A stretch of DNA of 21,014 nt from Apostichopus leukothele (Eukaryota; Echinodermata; Holothuroidea; Aspidochirotida; Stichopodidae). Position numbers and translations under genes: made by a program. The DNA lies in assembly GCA_010014835.2 (NCBI GenBank), contig JAAAKB020155071.1, forward strand, positions 1 through 21,014, read 5' to 3'. The notes beneath the pieces were generated by a model. The model had not been told where the DNA came from. It ran no database searches and saw only the letters and a program-made list of their open reading frames with translations. How positions within the stretch are numbered: the first letter of the stretch is position 1; the number at the start of each line of letters is the position of its first letter. Positions 10,100 to 20,907 of the stretch are shown one piece after another.

Positions 10100-10290
10100 G
10101 TGAACCTCACCTCATTCCAACCACCAATCCGACCCCATGCACCCACCCCCTATCCGACCATCTTCACCCGTCCCAAGTACTTTCACAAATTATTGACAGC
10201 AGTAAAGGCTATATAATGAGAAATACCTCACCCTATCCCAATGCACCCAACCCAACCAACCCACCCGTCCCTCCCACCCAGTTGCAGCCA
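10100..10290. repeat. Degenerate C-rich (CCCA-like) low-complexity block
   Basis: Two C-rich, G-poor segments (about 10107-10175 and 10228-10280) share words such as CCTCACC, TGCACCCA and CACCCGTCCC, which suggests an old local duplication. The second has nine C3 runs between 10231 and 10279, giving a multi-tract minus-strand G-quadruplex candidate. The Pro-rich 85-codon frame across it follows from the composition and is not called a gene. Confidence 0.55.
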
Positions 10291-10697
10291 ATAAATGTCA
10301 ATGCTTCTATGAACCAACATAGGCTATGAGACACATATACGATCTTTACTATTGTCGGCCCTTCCCTTCCATATATATACCAATTTATAAATGAATACCG
10401 CATTTCTTCTTTTGAAAGAAAAAAAGCAGCAATCACAAAGCAGACCATAGGGTTTTATTTTCATGAAGGCCATTTGCTAGCAAATTTCACGCCAGTGTTT
10501 TCGTCTGAAATTTTACAAACTATGTAAATAATAGAGGTGTCATCAGTGCAAGGCAGCAGAGTTAAACAAAGCGTCTGTACTTTTGCTATGGAGGAAAGGT
10601 GTGAAAGATTTCCGTTGTTTTATAAGGACACCGTGTGAGTCTGCAGTGACGCGCGATATATGTCATATCAATGGAGGACGTGCTTGGATTACATGGA

Positions 10698-10717
10698 GGG
10701 GGTGGGGGAGGGGGGGG
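10698..10717 (+). other. G-quadruplex candidate
   Basis: G runs of 5, 5 and 8 with single-base separators. The eight-base run can provide two tracts, so a four-tract structure with very short loops is possible. Confidence 0.65.
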
Positions 10718-11038
10718 AGGACCATATACAGTCGATAAATGGACTGTTATCAAGATATGCCTCAGCTTTAAGCCATTGTCCTCCTACATAGACAGTTTGT
10801 AAAAGATTTGTTACCACATTTCTTAGTTTAACCAGGATCATTGACTGACATAATTCGAAATTTTAACCGAACAATTTAGTCAAGGGATGATGGGTGATGG
10901 GAGACGAGAGAGAGAGAAAACTGGGAGGGGAGAGGTGGAGGAGATGATATAGCGGTTTACCCTAAAAACTGCTCAGCAATATTCAAAGTGAACAAAAGTT
11001 GATTGGAATATGCATACGGTACCGTCTGTCCGTAAACT

Positions 11039-11050
11039 CCCCCCCCCCCC
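11039..11050. repeat. C12 homopolymer run
   Basis: Twelve consecutive C in otherwise AT-rich DNA. One of seven G or C runs of nine or more bases in the window. Confidence 0.85.
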
Positions 11051-12254
11051 TTAATTGAATGTTCCCCTGTTTAAGTGTGGATTTGTTGGTGACACATGGG
11101 AGTAAAATGTTTCTTCATGAGACCCGTTCCACAATCCCATCCCTTGGTCCCTGCCCGGAAAATACATAAAGTTTAGTACTGTTTATGTCACAATGAAGAC
11201 AAATTCAGAATCCTAACTAAATAGTAGTGGGCTGTTGATCGATGGAGAAATATCCCCACACTACCTGGATTCGCGCATGGTGTCCCCCGATCTTCCTATA
11301 ATTGTCTGTTACGACAAGAAGCCGTATTGAAAAACAGAAAGAGGGAGAGAGAGAGAGAAAAAAACCGAAAGTAAAACAACATGCATCATTAGCCCCAATT
11401 TTTAACTTGAACAACGATTAACTGGTGTTATCGCAGTGGATATGTCTGTTTACTGCGTAGACTTTTTTCTTTCTTTGCTGACAAATATTTGCCCTGCCAG
11501 ACGAATTTGCTCCTTGTCTCACGATAAAAATCGGTTGTACATAGTTTACCCAAACCGTTGTGATTGATAGGAAGGTAAATGGTGTCCTTATATGCCCGCG
11601 GGGTAAGTTTGTTCAATATCGCATTGTGCTTGTATGGGACTGCTATTATATCTAAAGAATTTTTTCATTCTCCATGCTGAATTGTAAAAGTACAACATTG
11701 TTGTGTGTGCAATGAATTCACGCACAAAAGTTACGGATGCCAATTAACGACATATATGACACAATACAAGCTGCCGTAACGTATTTATAACGAGACAAAT
11801 CAATTAGAAAATATGTTGACACCTTTCTCACGTCAATCATGGCATGATTTGTATAGCCCAACTTATTTAGCACTAATTTGTAGATTATTTAAACAGGCAT
11901 GGAGCTTTTGTGATCTTTGAATAAAGAAGAGCGGATTTGCACATAATATGTCACATGGCAACTACTGAATTATATCTAAAGATATGTAGCACAAAGTGTG
12001 AATAATGCTATATTCTCTAAATTGGAGATTGGGGAGGGGAAGTTTAATATTTTCTACTTTCTGATTATTTTGTAATAAGTAGTTAGGCTATAGTATCTTC
12101 TGTATAGTGTTACATGAAGGCTAATTTGATACTGAGGTTTCCAATAGAAAGGCGTGAAAGGCACCAACATGTAACGTGAGAGGTTATTGCACATATCAAC
12201 AGTTTTATAGTTACAGGGAGAAGATGGTAAATGAGAAATTTCAATAGAGTTGAC

Positions 12255-12310
12255 AGAAGCGAATCCAGGATTTTATAAAGGAAGGGCTGCGGCCATGGGG
12301 GGGGGGGGTG
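12255..12310 (+). repeat. Possible dispersed-repeat fragment ending in a G12 run
   Basis: The segment has a GAATCCAGGATTTT word, then a purine-rich stretch and twelve G at 12297-12308. From memory, words like CCAGGATTTT followed by long G runs recur in repeats of marine invertebrate genomes, so this may be a decayed copy. No terminal repeat or duplication is visible, and the family is not named. Confidence 0.3.
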
Positions 12311-13061
12311 AGGACGACTCCTTTGTAGAGGGATGTTATACGTCAAACGATGCAAATTAGGTCTATGATTAGGTTTAAAAGCAAGGTTTTGCTGATAATC
12401 TTAAAAAAATTAGGAAGAAACGAAAATAATGCAGATCTTAAGTCCCAATTTCTAATGACATGGCAGTCGCTTTCAAACATATTTCTCACAAACCAAGCAA
12501 GGTTAAAGCCAGTAATCATTTTCAGCTGACCTTGCGTCTGTAAACTGTTCCGCGATAGGAATGACATTTTAATCCCCATGTCCATTTCCATCATATTCGA
12601 AGCTTGCCTTGCAGATAATATAATATTAATATTATTATCAATCAAATCCAATCACGTTTCCATTACGGCATTAGGCCTAAGCCCATGTATTGCAGTGATA
12701 GTTTTAATTTCAGACTAATCATTTTGTTTATCACTTGGAACCAAGATGTATGGAATGCCAATCGTGTAAAAACTAAGCGTCATTTTCAGTAAGGTGTTAT
12801 TTCCGACTTCCATGCACCCTGTGGTCAAGCATGTATCGGCTATTGATAACAAAATGCTTCTGGAAGTACGGTGACTTCTGCGCACTATGATAATTCTAAA
12901 TAATTATTTCTGGTGCTCAGAATTAAAGGGAATATGTGTATACACGTTATATCCAAGTTTCAATGAACTTTTAGCCCATGGAGTGTGTTTCTTATATAAA
13001 AACAGAAATTATTCCGGTTACCATATAGCTATTCCGGTATATCTTGGATGGAAGTATGATA

Positions 13062-13086
13062 GGGTGGGAGTGTGTGGGGTGGGGGG
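13062..13086 (+). other. G-quadruplex candidate
   Basis: G tracts of 3, 3, 4 and 6 with loops of one, seven and one bases. Confidence 0.6.
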
Positions 13087-13742
13087 TTATAGATAAGGTA
13101 GAAGTGGGGGTACAAATGAGTTTAGAGCGTGTGGCGAACAATCAAGGTATAAGTTATGTTCATAATGTTATATAAACAAAAGCTGCCCTCGCCCCTCTCC
13201 CCTAGTCACTCGAAAGACAAAGTTGTTACTCCCTGAACTTAATAAGACTCAACTACTAACCTTTCTATAGAAGTGAACAAAGGTCGTTGACGTCGGTGAA
13301 TTATACCAACCTTTAGTACGGGGCTAGAGTTCGTTTATACATGTTCTGTTGTAATTGCAGTATAACAAACCCGTGGATTGTCTACAATACAATGAACAAT
13401 ATACACTAAAAACATGTATGATCTAAGAAGGAACTTCAAGTTTCCTAACCTGATCACATAGCCTACAACAAACTATTTGGTAACTTTTTTTACAGGATAA
13501 ATAGGGTAAAAGTTTTTCAGGGAAAATAGACACCCACACGTTACCGGTATATGTAGAAGATGTGGTATATACTTAAACTAAATACTACAAGGTATATACA
13601 CTGTGGGACCCATATAACCGATATTTCGCTGTGATAAGGCAATGTTCACGTTACATACGAATTCTCTCTGTAATGGAACGATATGGATCCCTTTAAATAC
13701 CAGTTTGAGCGTCGATCAATAACAAGCTTCTGTGAATTCTGC

Positions 13743-13771
13743 AATATTTCGAGATATTACCGCGATCGCGG
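13743..13771. repeat. Two adjoining palindromes, one AT-rich and one all-CpG type
   Basis: A 16-base near-palindrome centred on TCGA (13743-13758, two bases off perfect) is followed after one base by CCGCGATCGCGG (13760-13771), a perfect 12-base palindrome with four CpGs. Function unknown. Confidence 0.5.
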
Positions 13772-14294
13772 CACTGGAACCGCATGCATACCTACATAAT
13801 ATAACCCTAAAACGTATATGTATTCGCACCGTTCCAAGAAAACGGTTTTCAAGACAATTTTCCTTTCTTTAAGTCACGGAACTCAACAATGGCATCTGAT
13901 ATGCAAACAATAATCCAAATAAGTTCATGGCGGGCTATCTTTTATTCGTCTATTTGATATCATTCCTTGTCTTTTTCACCGCATTATTGAACGCGTTCAC
14001 AAAATATCATGATTGTAAATTTACCTTCAAATTCCAGTGTTTGTAAGTGAATGAGTTGGCCGGTTTCTTTGCTTATAAATAGATATATGGTAAACAAAAA
14101 TTTAAGGCATGGCGCCAGTGAACACACGGAAATAACAAAGACAAAATTAACCTCTGTCGGGAATAGTGATGTACGCAAATATCAAGAAAGCAAGCAATGC
14201 ACCAATTCAAATGTATATATATAACACATACATTATGAAGTGTCGTACAAACGGATTCCGGAGAGGACGTGGGGAAAGGGATAAGGGGAAATGG

Positions 14295-14307
14295 CCCCCC
14301 CCCCCCC
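14295..14307. repeat. C13 homopolymer run
   Basis: Thirteen consecutive C, preceded by a purine-rich segment (about 14257-14294) with several G3-G4 tracts. The opposing purine and C tracts could pair or form non-B DNA. Confidence 0.8.
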
Positions 14308-15326
14308 TCCATTCACATCCGTTCTCCAACTGCTCTCGTGGATGAGGTTCTACTGTATATGTTTTTTAAGGCGAGCTCCAACTATGCATTTCTTGATATT
14401 TATGCTATTATCATCATGTTTCCACATTTTTGTTTTCATTTGTAGTTACATTTAAATATTTACATAATATACACACACAAGCACACATTTTCATACAAAT
14501 CTGTACATGTCTACATACTGTTAGCTCTATGTCCCCCGTTTATCTAAAGCCTTGGTTGACAACAGAGGTGAATTCTCCAACGAAATGAACACAATTTATC
14601 TCACTACGGATAACTACGCACGGGTCACCATCTTTACTGAGCTAGCTATAGTCCGCCCTTACTTTGCTAAATACACTGCACATGCCTTAGTTACACAGTT
14701 GTGCCTGATTACTACGCTTCGCTGCTAATGCGCTAAGATAAAACAGGTCGTATCTATCTTCAACGCCCCATTCGCCCGGAGGTCATTGTCGGTCGTGTGC
14801 CAATGACAGATTTATTTGTATATAAACCCTAAATTTGACCTCCCCAAAGTTGGATTTTCGGGTCATATAGGTATCTATGTTACCTGCTGTCCAGAGAAAA
14901 TCCGACAGATTTACACGGCATTGGCAATGGAATTCCAGGTGTTGTCCAACAAATATAGCCTATCATGACCTTCGTATGGGGATAAACTTGTTGTTAGGCA
15001 AAATCCTCGGTTGATTGATACGTTAGGAGACGCTGATTAAAAAATTTCATAAATGTGGCAAATGTGAGCATACATTCTACATGGAAAGTGCAATTATTGT
15101 CAAGATATAAGTTTAATTAAGATAGATTATTTAAATCTAGTTAGTTCTAGACAGCAACCCAAACTTTGATATCCAACATCACATCCTGGTTACACTTCTG
15201 TCTTTAAGATTCGTTCAAATTTAACTGTACTTTCCAATCTTGACATGTCCAACTCAATATGAAATTTGCCCCTCTGTTAAATATCTTTTAGATGTGTTTA
15301 TTGATCAGCTAAGTCTGGCAGTTTGC

Positions 15327-15580
15327 GTCAGCCTTTATGCCCTTATCTATATACGGGAATGCCGTCCAAGTTTTCACTCAAACTGGTTTTCCTCATCGTC
15401 TACGTTTGGTGGGACGCCAAAAGCGCAATTTATACAAAGTCATGGGCGATAAGCTCGGAACAATAAACATTCCCCTCTTGTTGAGTGCTCGCAGTACGTG
15501 CGGTACTCCGCTTATCCGGAAGATGTTCCGTTAGCTGACGGAATCGGGTTTGAAGCTAGCTGAACCGTTGACCAAAGACT
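15327..15580. other. CpG-rich block of unknown nature
   Basis: About twenty CpG dinucleotides fall in 250 bases, against a CpG-poor AT-rich surround. Plus-strand frames at 15240-15452 and 15337-15534 cross it, but their translations match no family I know. The change in composition could mark an unrecognised exon, a decayed mobile-element fragment or a regulatory element. The sequence alone does not decide. Confidence 0.35.
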
Positions 15581-16450
15581 GAAAGGGCCACTTGGAACAG
15601 TCAAACAAACTTTTCATATTTCTCTTAAAGGTCACCTGCTATCATAGTCCAACCATCAAAGAAGTTTAAGAAATTCGATTTAATGTAAACGATTGGTGAT
15701 AATGTGTATGTAACATTTTGGGTGTTATTTCGCGTAACTAGTACATCCCTCCCCACTGTAGATATTACGTAGTCGGTTGATGACGCCAAGTTCCTCCACA
15801 CGTTCTTGGACGTAACGTAAAATTGTGTCACGAAAACGTTATTGAAATTTTATATAACCATCTATGCGTTAATGTTGACTCAGATGTAGGATCGTAATCT
15901 AAACTTGTTTAGATAGCCTACAACGTGAAGAACATAAAACCATTCGTTCAACGTTGTTTAAACTTAATTGTTTATAACAGCGTTTTAACATCGTGTGTGT
16001 TTTCTGTATGGTACATAACCGTTGCATAACGTTTGCCTAACTGATAGAGAAAGGTAACGTTATCATCGGAAACGTTATTATCAATAATCGCATAGCAAGT
16101 TTACACCACAAAGTAAAAAGGAAATTAGAACTGCAGTCAGTCGATCATTCACTTTAAGTATGTAAAAACTCCCAACATGGGGTTACTAGGGCAAATCGAA
16201 AATGGATATGAAGGATGTATAAATATATTGTCTTTTATTTGTAAGACATGTCAGGTAAAATCATTAAATGTATATATCGCGTTATCAACATTTACCAATC
16301 TGATATAGGCTATGATATGGTGGTTTATGTAGGCAAACAAATTTTCTATATTTCGATACCTGAATTTAGATATTAATCTAACACTTCATTATTTGTAACA
16401 TGATGATATTACGCACGAAATGAGGAACTGTCGTGTTTACTTTTTTATTC

Positions 16451-16463
16451 TCTCTCTCTCTCG
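16451..16463. repeat. (CT)n microsatellite
   Basis: A tandem CT tract that continues, interrupted by one G, to about 16470. Simple repeat. Confidence 0.75.
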
Positions 16464-16683
16464 CTCTCTTTAGATGGCAGTTATTCCGAGATTATGCTGA
16501 CAATGTCAACAAAAATATCTTACAATAGAAATTGTCATAATTACGACAGAAGAAAATGTCATTAAGAATGTCGATAAGTATATTATTGATTTACTCCTGT
16601 CAGAACTATAACACAGATTAAATAATTGCAAATGCTTATTTGCTGAAATTACATACTGTTCGTTAGGTATAGATAAAAACTGT

Positions 16684-16748
16684 GATACATTGGTCATAAG
16701 CAGCATAAGCCATACATTGCTCATAAGCCAAAGAAGTATACATAAGCC
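16684..16748. repeat. Degenerate tandem repeat, unit about 27 bases
   Basis: ATACATTGGTCATAAGC and ATACATTGCTCATAAGC recur 27 bases apart, with further CATAAGC copies between and after them. About two and a half decayed units. Confidence 0.6.
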
Positions 16749-16949
16749 ACGGCTATCTATGATAGCTGTTTTACATGCATGCCCATTATACCAAAATGTA
16801 TTCAATATCTAAGATGATTCCATTCAAGCGTAATGTTCCTATATGTGCAATAAATAACTCAATAGGCCATATGCCAAACTTTAGATGCAGGCAAAGGACT
16901 ATATATGTACTCATTCGTTTCTTCCGTGCATGGTAAGGGATCTATAGCG

Positions 16950-16963
16950 TTATCACGTGATAA
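16950..16963. promoter_or_regulatory. 14-base perfect palindrome centred on CACGTG
   Basis: TTATCACGTGATAA is its own reverse complement and contains the E-box CACGTG bound by bHLH-zip factors of the USF/MITF kind. It may be a strong binding site. No gene is seen close by. Confidence 0.35.
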
Positions 16964-17064
16964 ACTCAATCAAATCCTTATAGTAGCCACGTTGTACATA
17001 TAGATTTAACCTTCAAATTCAGCCGTTTCAATTTGTAACCGATGAATCGCAGCTGGGCTGAAAA

Positions 17065-17097
17065 CGATATACCGCATACAACATGTATGCCATATCG
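17065..17097. repeat. Imperfect inverted repeat (hairpin)
   Basis: CGATATACCGCATAC (17065-17079) and GTATGCCATATCG (17085-17097) pair as two 6-base blocks with a small internal bulge and a 5-base loop. Confidence 0.6.
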
Positions 17098-17160
17098 GGC
17101 ATATATGGTACAAAGGGAGGATTTGTTTGCGTGAATAATTATGTTTATGTATGTTGGAAC

Positions 17161-17185
17161 GGGATGGTGGGGAATGGGGAGGGGG
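17161..17185 (+). other. G-quadruplex candidate
   Basis: G tracts of 3, 4, 4 and 5 with loops of five, three and one bases. Confidence 0.65.
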
Positions 17186-17702
17186 CGAAGTGAAAGTGAA
17201 CTGAAAAAGGTTTCATCCGTTACATGTATGTTAATATAGCATCATTACTATACTCGTGCATAACAAAGACATGCCTACATAGACAACACCGTTAACGCAC
17301 AACTCTGGTGTATGTAACGCCGGAGTAAGTTAAGTTAGATGTCACTGTCAGTAGTTTGTATACTAATGATTACACGTTATGTAGAGTTTTCATCAATTTG
17401 TATTTTTACCCTTTTTAATTTATAAAATTATTACTTCTCTTATAAACTAATTTATCCTTTGCAAACCCGCCATGTTTGATTGCATGATATAGTATGTGTA
17501 GTCTGAATGTCTGCCCAAACAAATTATCTGACGAGGAGAAGTTCCTCTCCTGAGAAGAAATTAATTTCGCTCATCATTCCGTGATAATAAAGCCCATACT
17601 GTGAAGCAATGCATGAGCGAGAACTCCTTGATCTTTGCTAATTAATAATAGCCTATCTGTATCAATTTTGGCCAAAAATTCTAAATTATTTTTTTCTTTT
17701 AA

Positions 17703-17719
17703 ATATATATATATATATA
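17703..17719. repeat. (TA)n microsatellite
   Basis: About eight tandem AT dinucleotides. Simple repeat. Confidence 0.85.
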
Positions 17720-19023
17720 GACATCTATGAGGAAAAAGCTGTTTCAGACTGCATTAAATCGGTAACAACAATTGATGTGTGGTGAGACTTTTTTTGCGCT
17801 TTACCTTAAAGTAATATAAGAATTTTGGGTCCACTGTTAATTTTTTCTTGTTCTTTGATATTTTATCATTTTTGTTAGATCGGTTTCATTAAGGACATTG
17901 GCGAAAGCTAATTTATTACGATTTCCCGAAGATAATTTGTTTCATTTTGTACATGATGTGTTGTTAATAGAGAAAGGTATAACTGTCCATTGTTAACTTT
18001 AATAAGATTAAGGAATGCTTTGTGCAGGAAATATCATAGTGCAAAATATATGGAGTTTACAAAGTAACTAATTTATTTTATAATTTTCATTGATATATAA
18101 TATATTATAATTATATATGGTTTTACAAACTAACAGTACTAACATTGTACGTATTATTACTCTGACATTCTTCTTATGTACTATGATATGTTGTATATCA
18201 AATCCAAAGTAAATAATATCGACACTTGTGTTGAAATAATAAAAAAAACAGATTTCTAGAACTAGAATTCGATAAACTGAACATTTAGCCTGCTTCTTCT
18301 AGCAATTTTACCAAATTTGTTGAGAATTGCTCAAAATAACAATGCAATAGACCAATATAAAACAACTTAATACAGAAATTTCAACATATAAGCTAAATAA
18401 GTGCTGGAATCATCTATGGTTGAATTCAATTTACAAAATAATTTTTAAAAAGTCGCGATTCATTCACTCTATGAAATCGAACTGCAAGTATATATAGTTG
18501 TATTTTAGTATTGAACAATATCGAAAATTTGTAAAACAAAAACCAAATAAAACTTTCATTTCTTGGGGGAGATGGGGATGGGGAATTTACCAGATCGTAT
18601 TTTCTTCTAATGTTTAATAATGTGTAATAAAACAATCGTTCGTTTTTATTTATATCTTGTCTTAAATGTTTTCATCAATTGTTGTTTATTAAAAAAAAAA
18701 AAATCTAAAACTAAATGCATGCAATACACATTCAGGAATATCTTTAAATCATTGAATTTACCGTTCAAGTGAAAGATTGCACGTATTTCAATTTATTATG
18801 AGTGAATGTAATGTTAAAATTTTTTTTTTTTTACACTTTAAGTAAAAATTTGCAGCGTTTATATATTTTTTTCGATACAAAAATGTCACTTTGAGGTAAT
18901 AAAATTAAATCCACTTTATAGACTTCCAGCTGGGCATCACTTCCTGGCGCTTCAGACAAAGAAAAAAAAATATCATCATTTTCTAAAAAAAAAAACCTAA
19001 CACAATTAAAACTGGATTAAATT

Positions 19024-19282
19024 TGTCAATCAAAATGGCGTCTCTTCAATTATCCTCGCCAAACAAAGATAAAGTTATTTCATTAGACTAATATTGGGGA
19101 TGAAGAATGGACTCTTTACCGATAACAAGATAGAGTGACAGCCGCGCACGATTTCATTCTCTTGCAAAACAGAAAGAAATCCCTCACTTCAAGAAAGCAG
19201 ACGAGAACCAACATTACATTATCTGAAACTTTGACGGACTCAATACATTAGATCTTTGAATTGGAATGTCAACAATTTGCAT
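19024..19282. promoter_or_regulatory. Candidate enhancer: PBX-MEIS-like, TCF and abutting SOX/POU sites
   Basis: TTGTCAATCA (19024-19033) matches the PBX-MEIS decamer at nine of ten bases on the minus strand. AAACAAAGAT (19061-19070) reads ATCTTTGTTT in reverse, a TCF/LEF-type site. CTTTGAA (19254-19260) is a second. AACAAT (19271-19276) overlaps the perfect octamer ATTTGCAT (19275-19282), giving adjoining SOX and POU sites, though in a different order from the classical SOX2-OCT4 composite. No gene is seen nearby other than Frizzled, about 12 kb away. Confidence 0.3.
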
Positions 19283-19680
19283 ATTAATAGATATATGTAC
19301 TCGTGTATGATGAAACTATAGTGAAGTACGGATTTAAATTGTCAAACACATTTGTCGTGATTTGTCAGTTGGAATGAAGCAGCAGTGAGTGCAAATATTT
19401 TAGTTATGAATGTCTAGATTAAAAACAAAAAAACGTAATTAAAACATAACAAAAGAGTCTTTCAAAATGAGGTCAGGCAGGTTTACGAATATTTTGAATG
19501 TTTTAAAGATGTGGTATATATCTTCTGGTGAGCGAGCAATCCTTTTGGTGGATGAGAAATATGTTGAGATGATCTTAATAGGGCAACTACATATATCATG
19601 CACGAGTCATTCATAACTTGTATGGCTTCCACAGCGTGCACTGTATTGAAATGTGATCTGTGTCGTGATTCATGGGGTTA

Positions 19681-19720
19681 GCTCTGTCATGGAGCTATAA
19701 ACAGAGCTCCATGGCTCTGT
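19681..19720. repeat. Overlapping, mutually exclusive hairpins
   Basis: CATGGAGCT (19688-19696) pairs with AGCTCCATG (19705-19713), but ACAGAGC (19701-19707) can instead pair with GCTCTGT at 19681-19687 or its exact copy at 19714-19720. The central strand therefore has competing partners. No gene is attached, so a switch role is only a thought. Confidence 0.5.
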
Positions 19721-19738
19721 ATAGGCGATTGTACCTGT

Positions 19739-19817
19739 GCGAACCGCGATTGGGTTTGTGACGCAACGCTCCCTTCGCAGGTCCCCAATGCCGGGCCGGG
19801 AGAGGGGCGCGACCCCC
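19739..19817. other. Small CpG cluster, GC-rich
   Basis: Ten CpG dinucleotides in 79 bases, including two CCGG sites and GCGCGA, directly after the hairpin segment and flanked by AT-rich DNA. Internal complementarity (CTCCC with GGGAG, GGTC with GACC) suggests fold potential. The 62-codon frame across it is not recognisable. Confidence 0.45.
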
Positions 19818-20289
19818 ATTAATGATCATCGCAATTATATATCAACGTTTTGGTTTGTATTCTCACATTGTGTTTTTTGCAGCTTTTTCTATTATAACAT
19901 ATATAGAGAGAGGATGCATGTATAATTTCAAAGATTGAAGTTTCAAGAATACAGTTTCGAGAATAACCAGTTTAAGTATGATCTGAAGTCATAACATACA
20001 TTTTAGATCGGAATACATAAACCGCATCAGTCTGAAGAACGCCATTGTAACCTTCCTCGATTAGAAAAGATAAGGTACGTTTTATCTCGAGGGCAAGATT
20101 TGAACAAGTATAAGAAGGAGGCGGGGTAAGGGAAGGACAAAGAACATAAAGTCAACATGCATCATCTTTATACAATCATTATCTTTATGTTTCAGTGATT
20201 AACTCCACCAAAAACGCTTACAAAATATAGTTACACCACCCTTTGCCCTCACCGATAGCCAGGGATTCGCAGAAGCGGTCTCGGCATTA

Positions 20290-20316
20290 CCCCTTCCCCT
20301 CTCCTTCCTTCTCCTC
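20290..20316. repeat. Homopyrimidine tract
   Basis: Twenty-seven uninterrupted pyrimidines with mirror-like CCTT and TTCC spacing. Such tracts can form triplex (H-DNA) structures. Confidence 0.6.
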
Positions 20317-20907
20317 GCGCCGTCCTTCCTTCCACTCTAAACATGTAATCCGATTGAGAAGCTCACTAACCTATAGACAAGGCTATCGGTTTACTTACAG
20401 ATGAAGTACATAAACATTCAGTGCCTCATGCATTAGGAAGAGAACCAGTTTTAATAAAGGTCAATGGCTTACAATCTTCGAGGAGATATTAGACAACCAG
20501 ATCCTAATATGAGCGGGGTGAATTCATTGAGCTTATGTCAACAATTACAAATCGTCGAAAGTTCATCGCCTTTCAAAATCTAGAAAATGAACCTGGACAA
20601 TAGTCTAGTAATCAAAAACACCAAAAAAATAATCGTTTATTTTGTGAGGCCATTCGTTTATTGAAGATATTCTGTAGAATTGGGCTAAATGCAACGATTA
20701 ATCATAAAACCATTGTCAAAATATGGGGCACATGTCAATTAACAAAAATTGGTTTATTTGTCCTTCTCTTCAACCACAAACCGAGAGAAAAAACACCAGA
20801 AAAGAAAAGTAAATATCGAGCATTGAGAGAATTCTTTTCGTATCTTTGTTGGGTGACTTAGAAATTGAGACTGCGGGAGGGTGGCGGATACAAAATCCCA
20901 AGCGCAA

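Larger units (their letters stand above)
8511..12250. other. Non-coding stretch, no gene seen
   Basis: Contains G-quadruplex candidates at 9132-9153 and 10698-10717, the C-rich low-complexity block at about 10100-10290, GA-rich runs near 10904-10917 and 11341-11360, a 12-base C run at 11039-11050 and a 9-base inverted repeat at 9642-9680. The longest frames (60-85 codons) lack any recognisable motif. Confidence 0.6.
12311..15326. other. Non-coding stretch, no gene seen
   Basis: AT-rich with frames up to 102 codons and no recognisable product. It contains the G-quadruplex candidate at 13062-13086, adjoining palindromes at 13743-13771, a 13-base C run at 14295-14307 and a 7-base inverted repeat at 14782-14807. 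Confidence 0.6.
15581..19680. other. Non-coding stretch, no gene seen
   Basis: AT-rich, with (CT)n at about 16451-16463, a degenerate tandem repeat at 16684-16748, a 14-base E-box palindrome at 16950-16963, a hairpin at 17065-17097, a G-quadruplex candidate at 17161-17185, (TA)n at 17703-17719, and poly-A or poly-T runs at 18691-18703 and 18820-18832. The candidate enhancer at 19024-19282 is listed separately. No frame over 99 codons and no recognisable product. Confidence 0.6.

Noticed and set aside
10072-10329. Proline-rich 85-codon frame
   Set aside because: The Pro and Thr content follows from CCCA-like low-complexity DNA. There is no domain, and the opposite strand also has an open frame over part of it (10233-10448).
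11428-11616. Lys/Arg-rich 62-codon minus-strand frame considered as a mobile-element fragment
   Set aside because: No reverse transcriptase, integrase or transposase motif is present, and it has no repeat boundaries.
12343-12651. 102-codon minus-strand frame, the longest outside the gene
   Set aside because: This length is expected by chance in 21 kb of AT-rich DNA; composition is ordinary and no motif is seen.
19032-19089. Short frame starting in a good context (AAAATGGCG) considered as a first exon
   Set aside because: It ends after 18 codons, and I see no convincing splice donor. The word also resembles a YY1 site, which is an equally good explanation.
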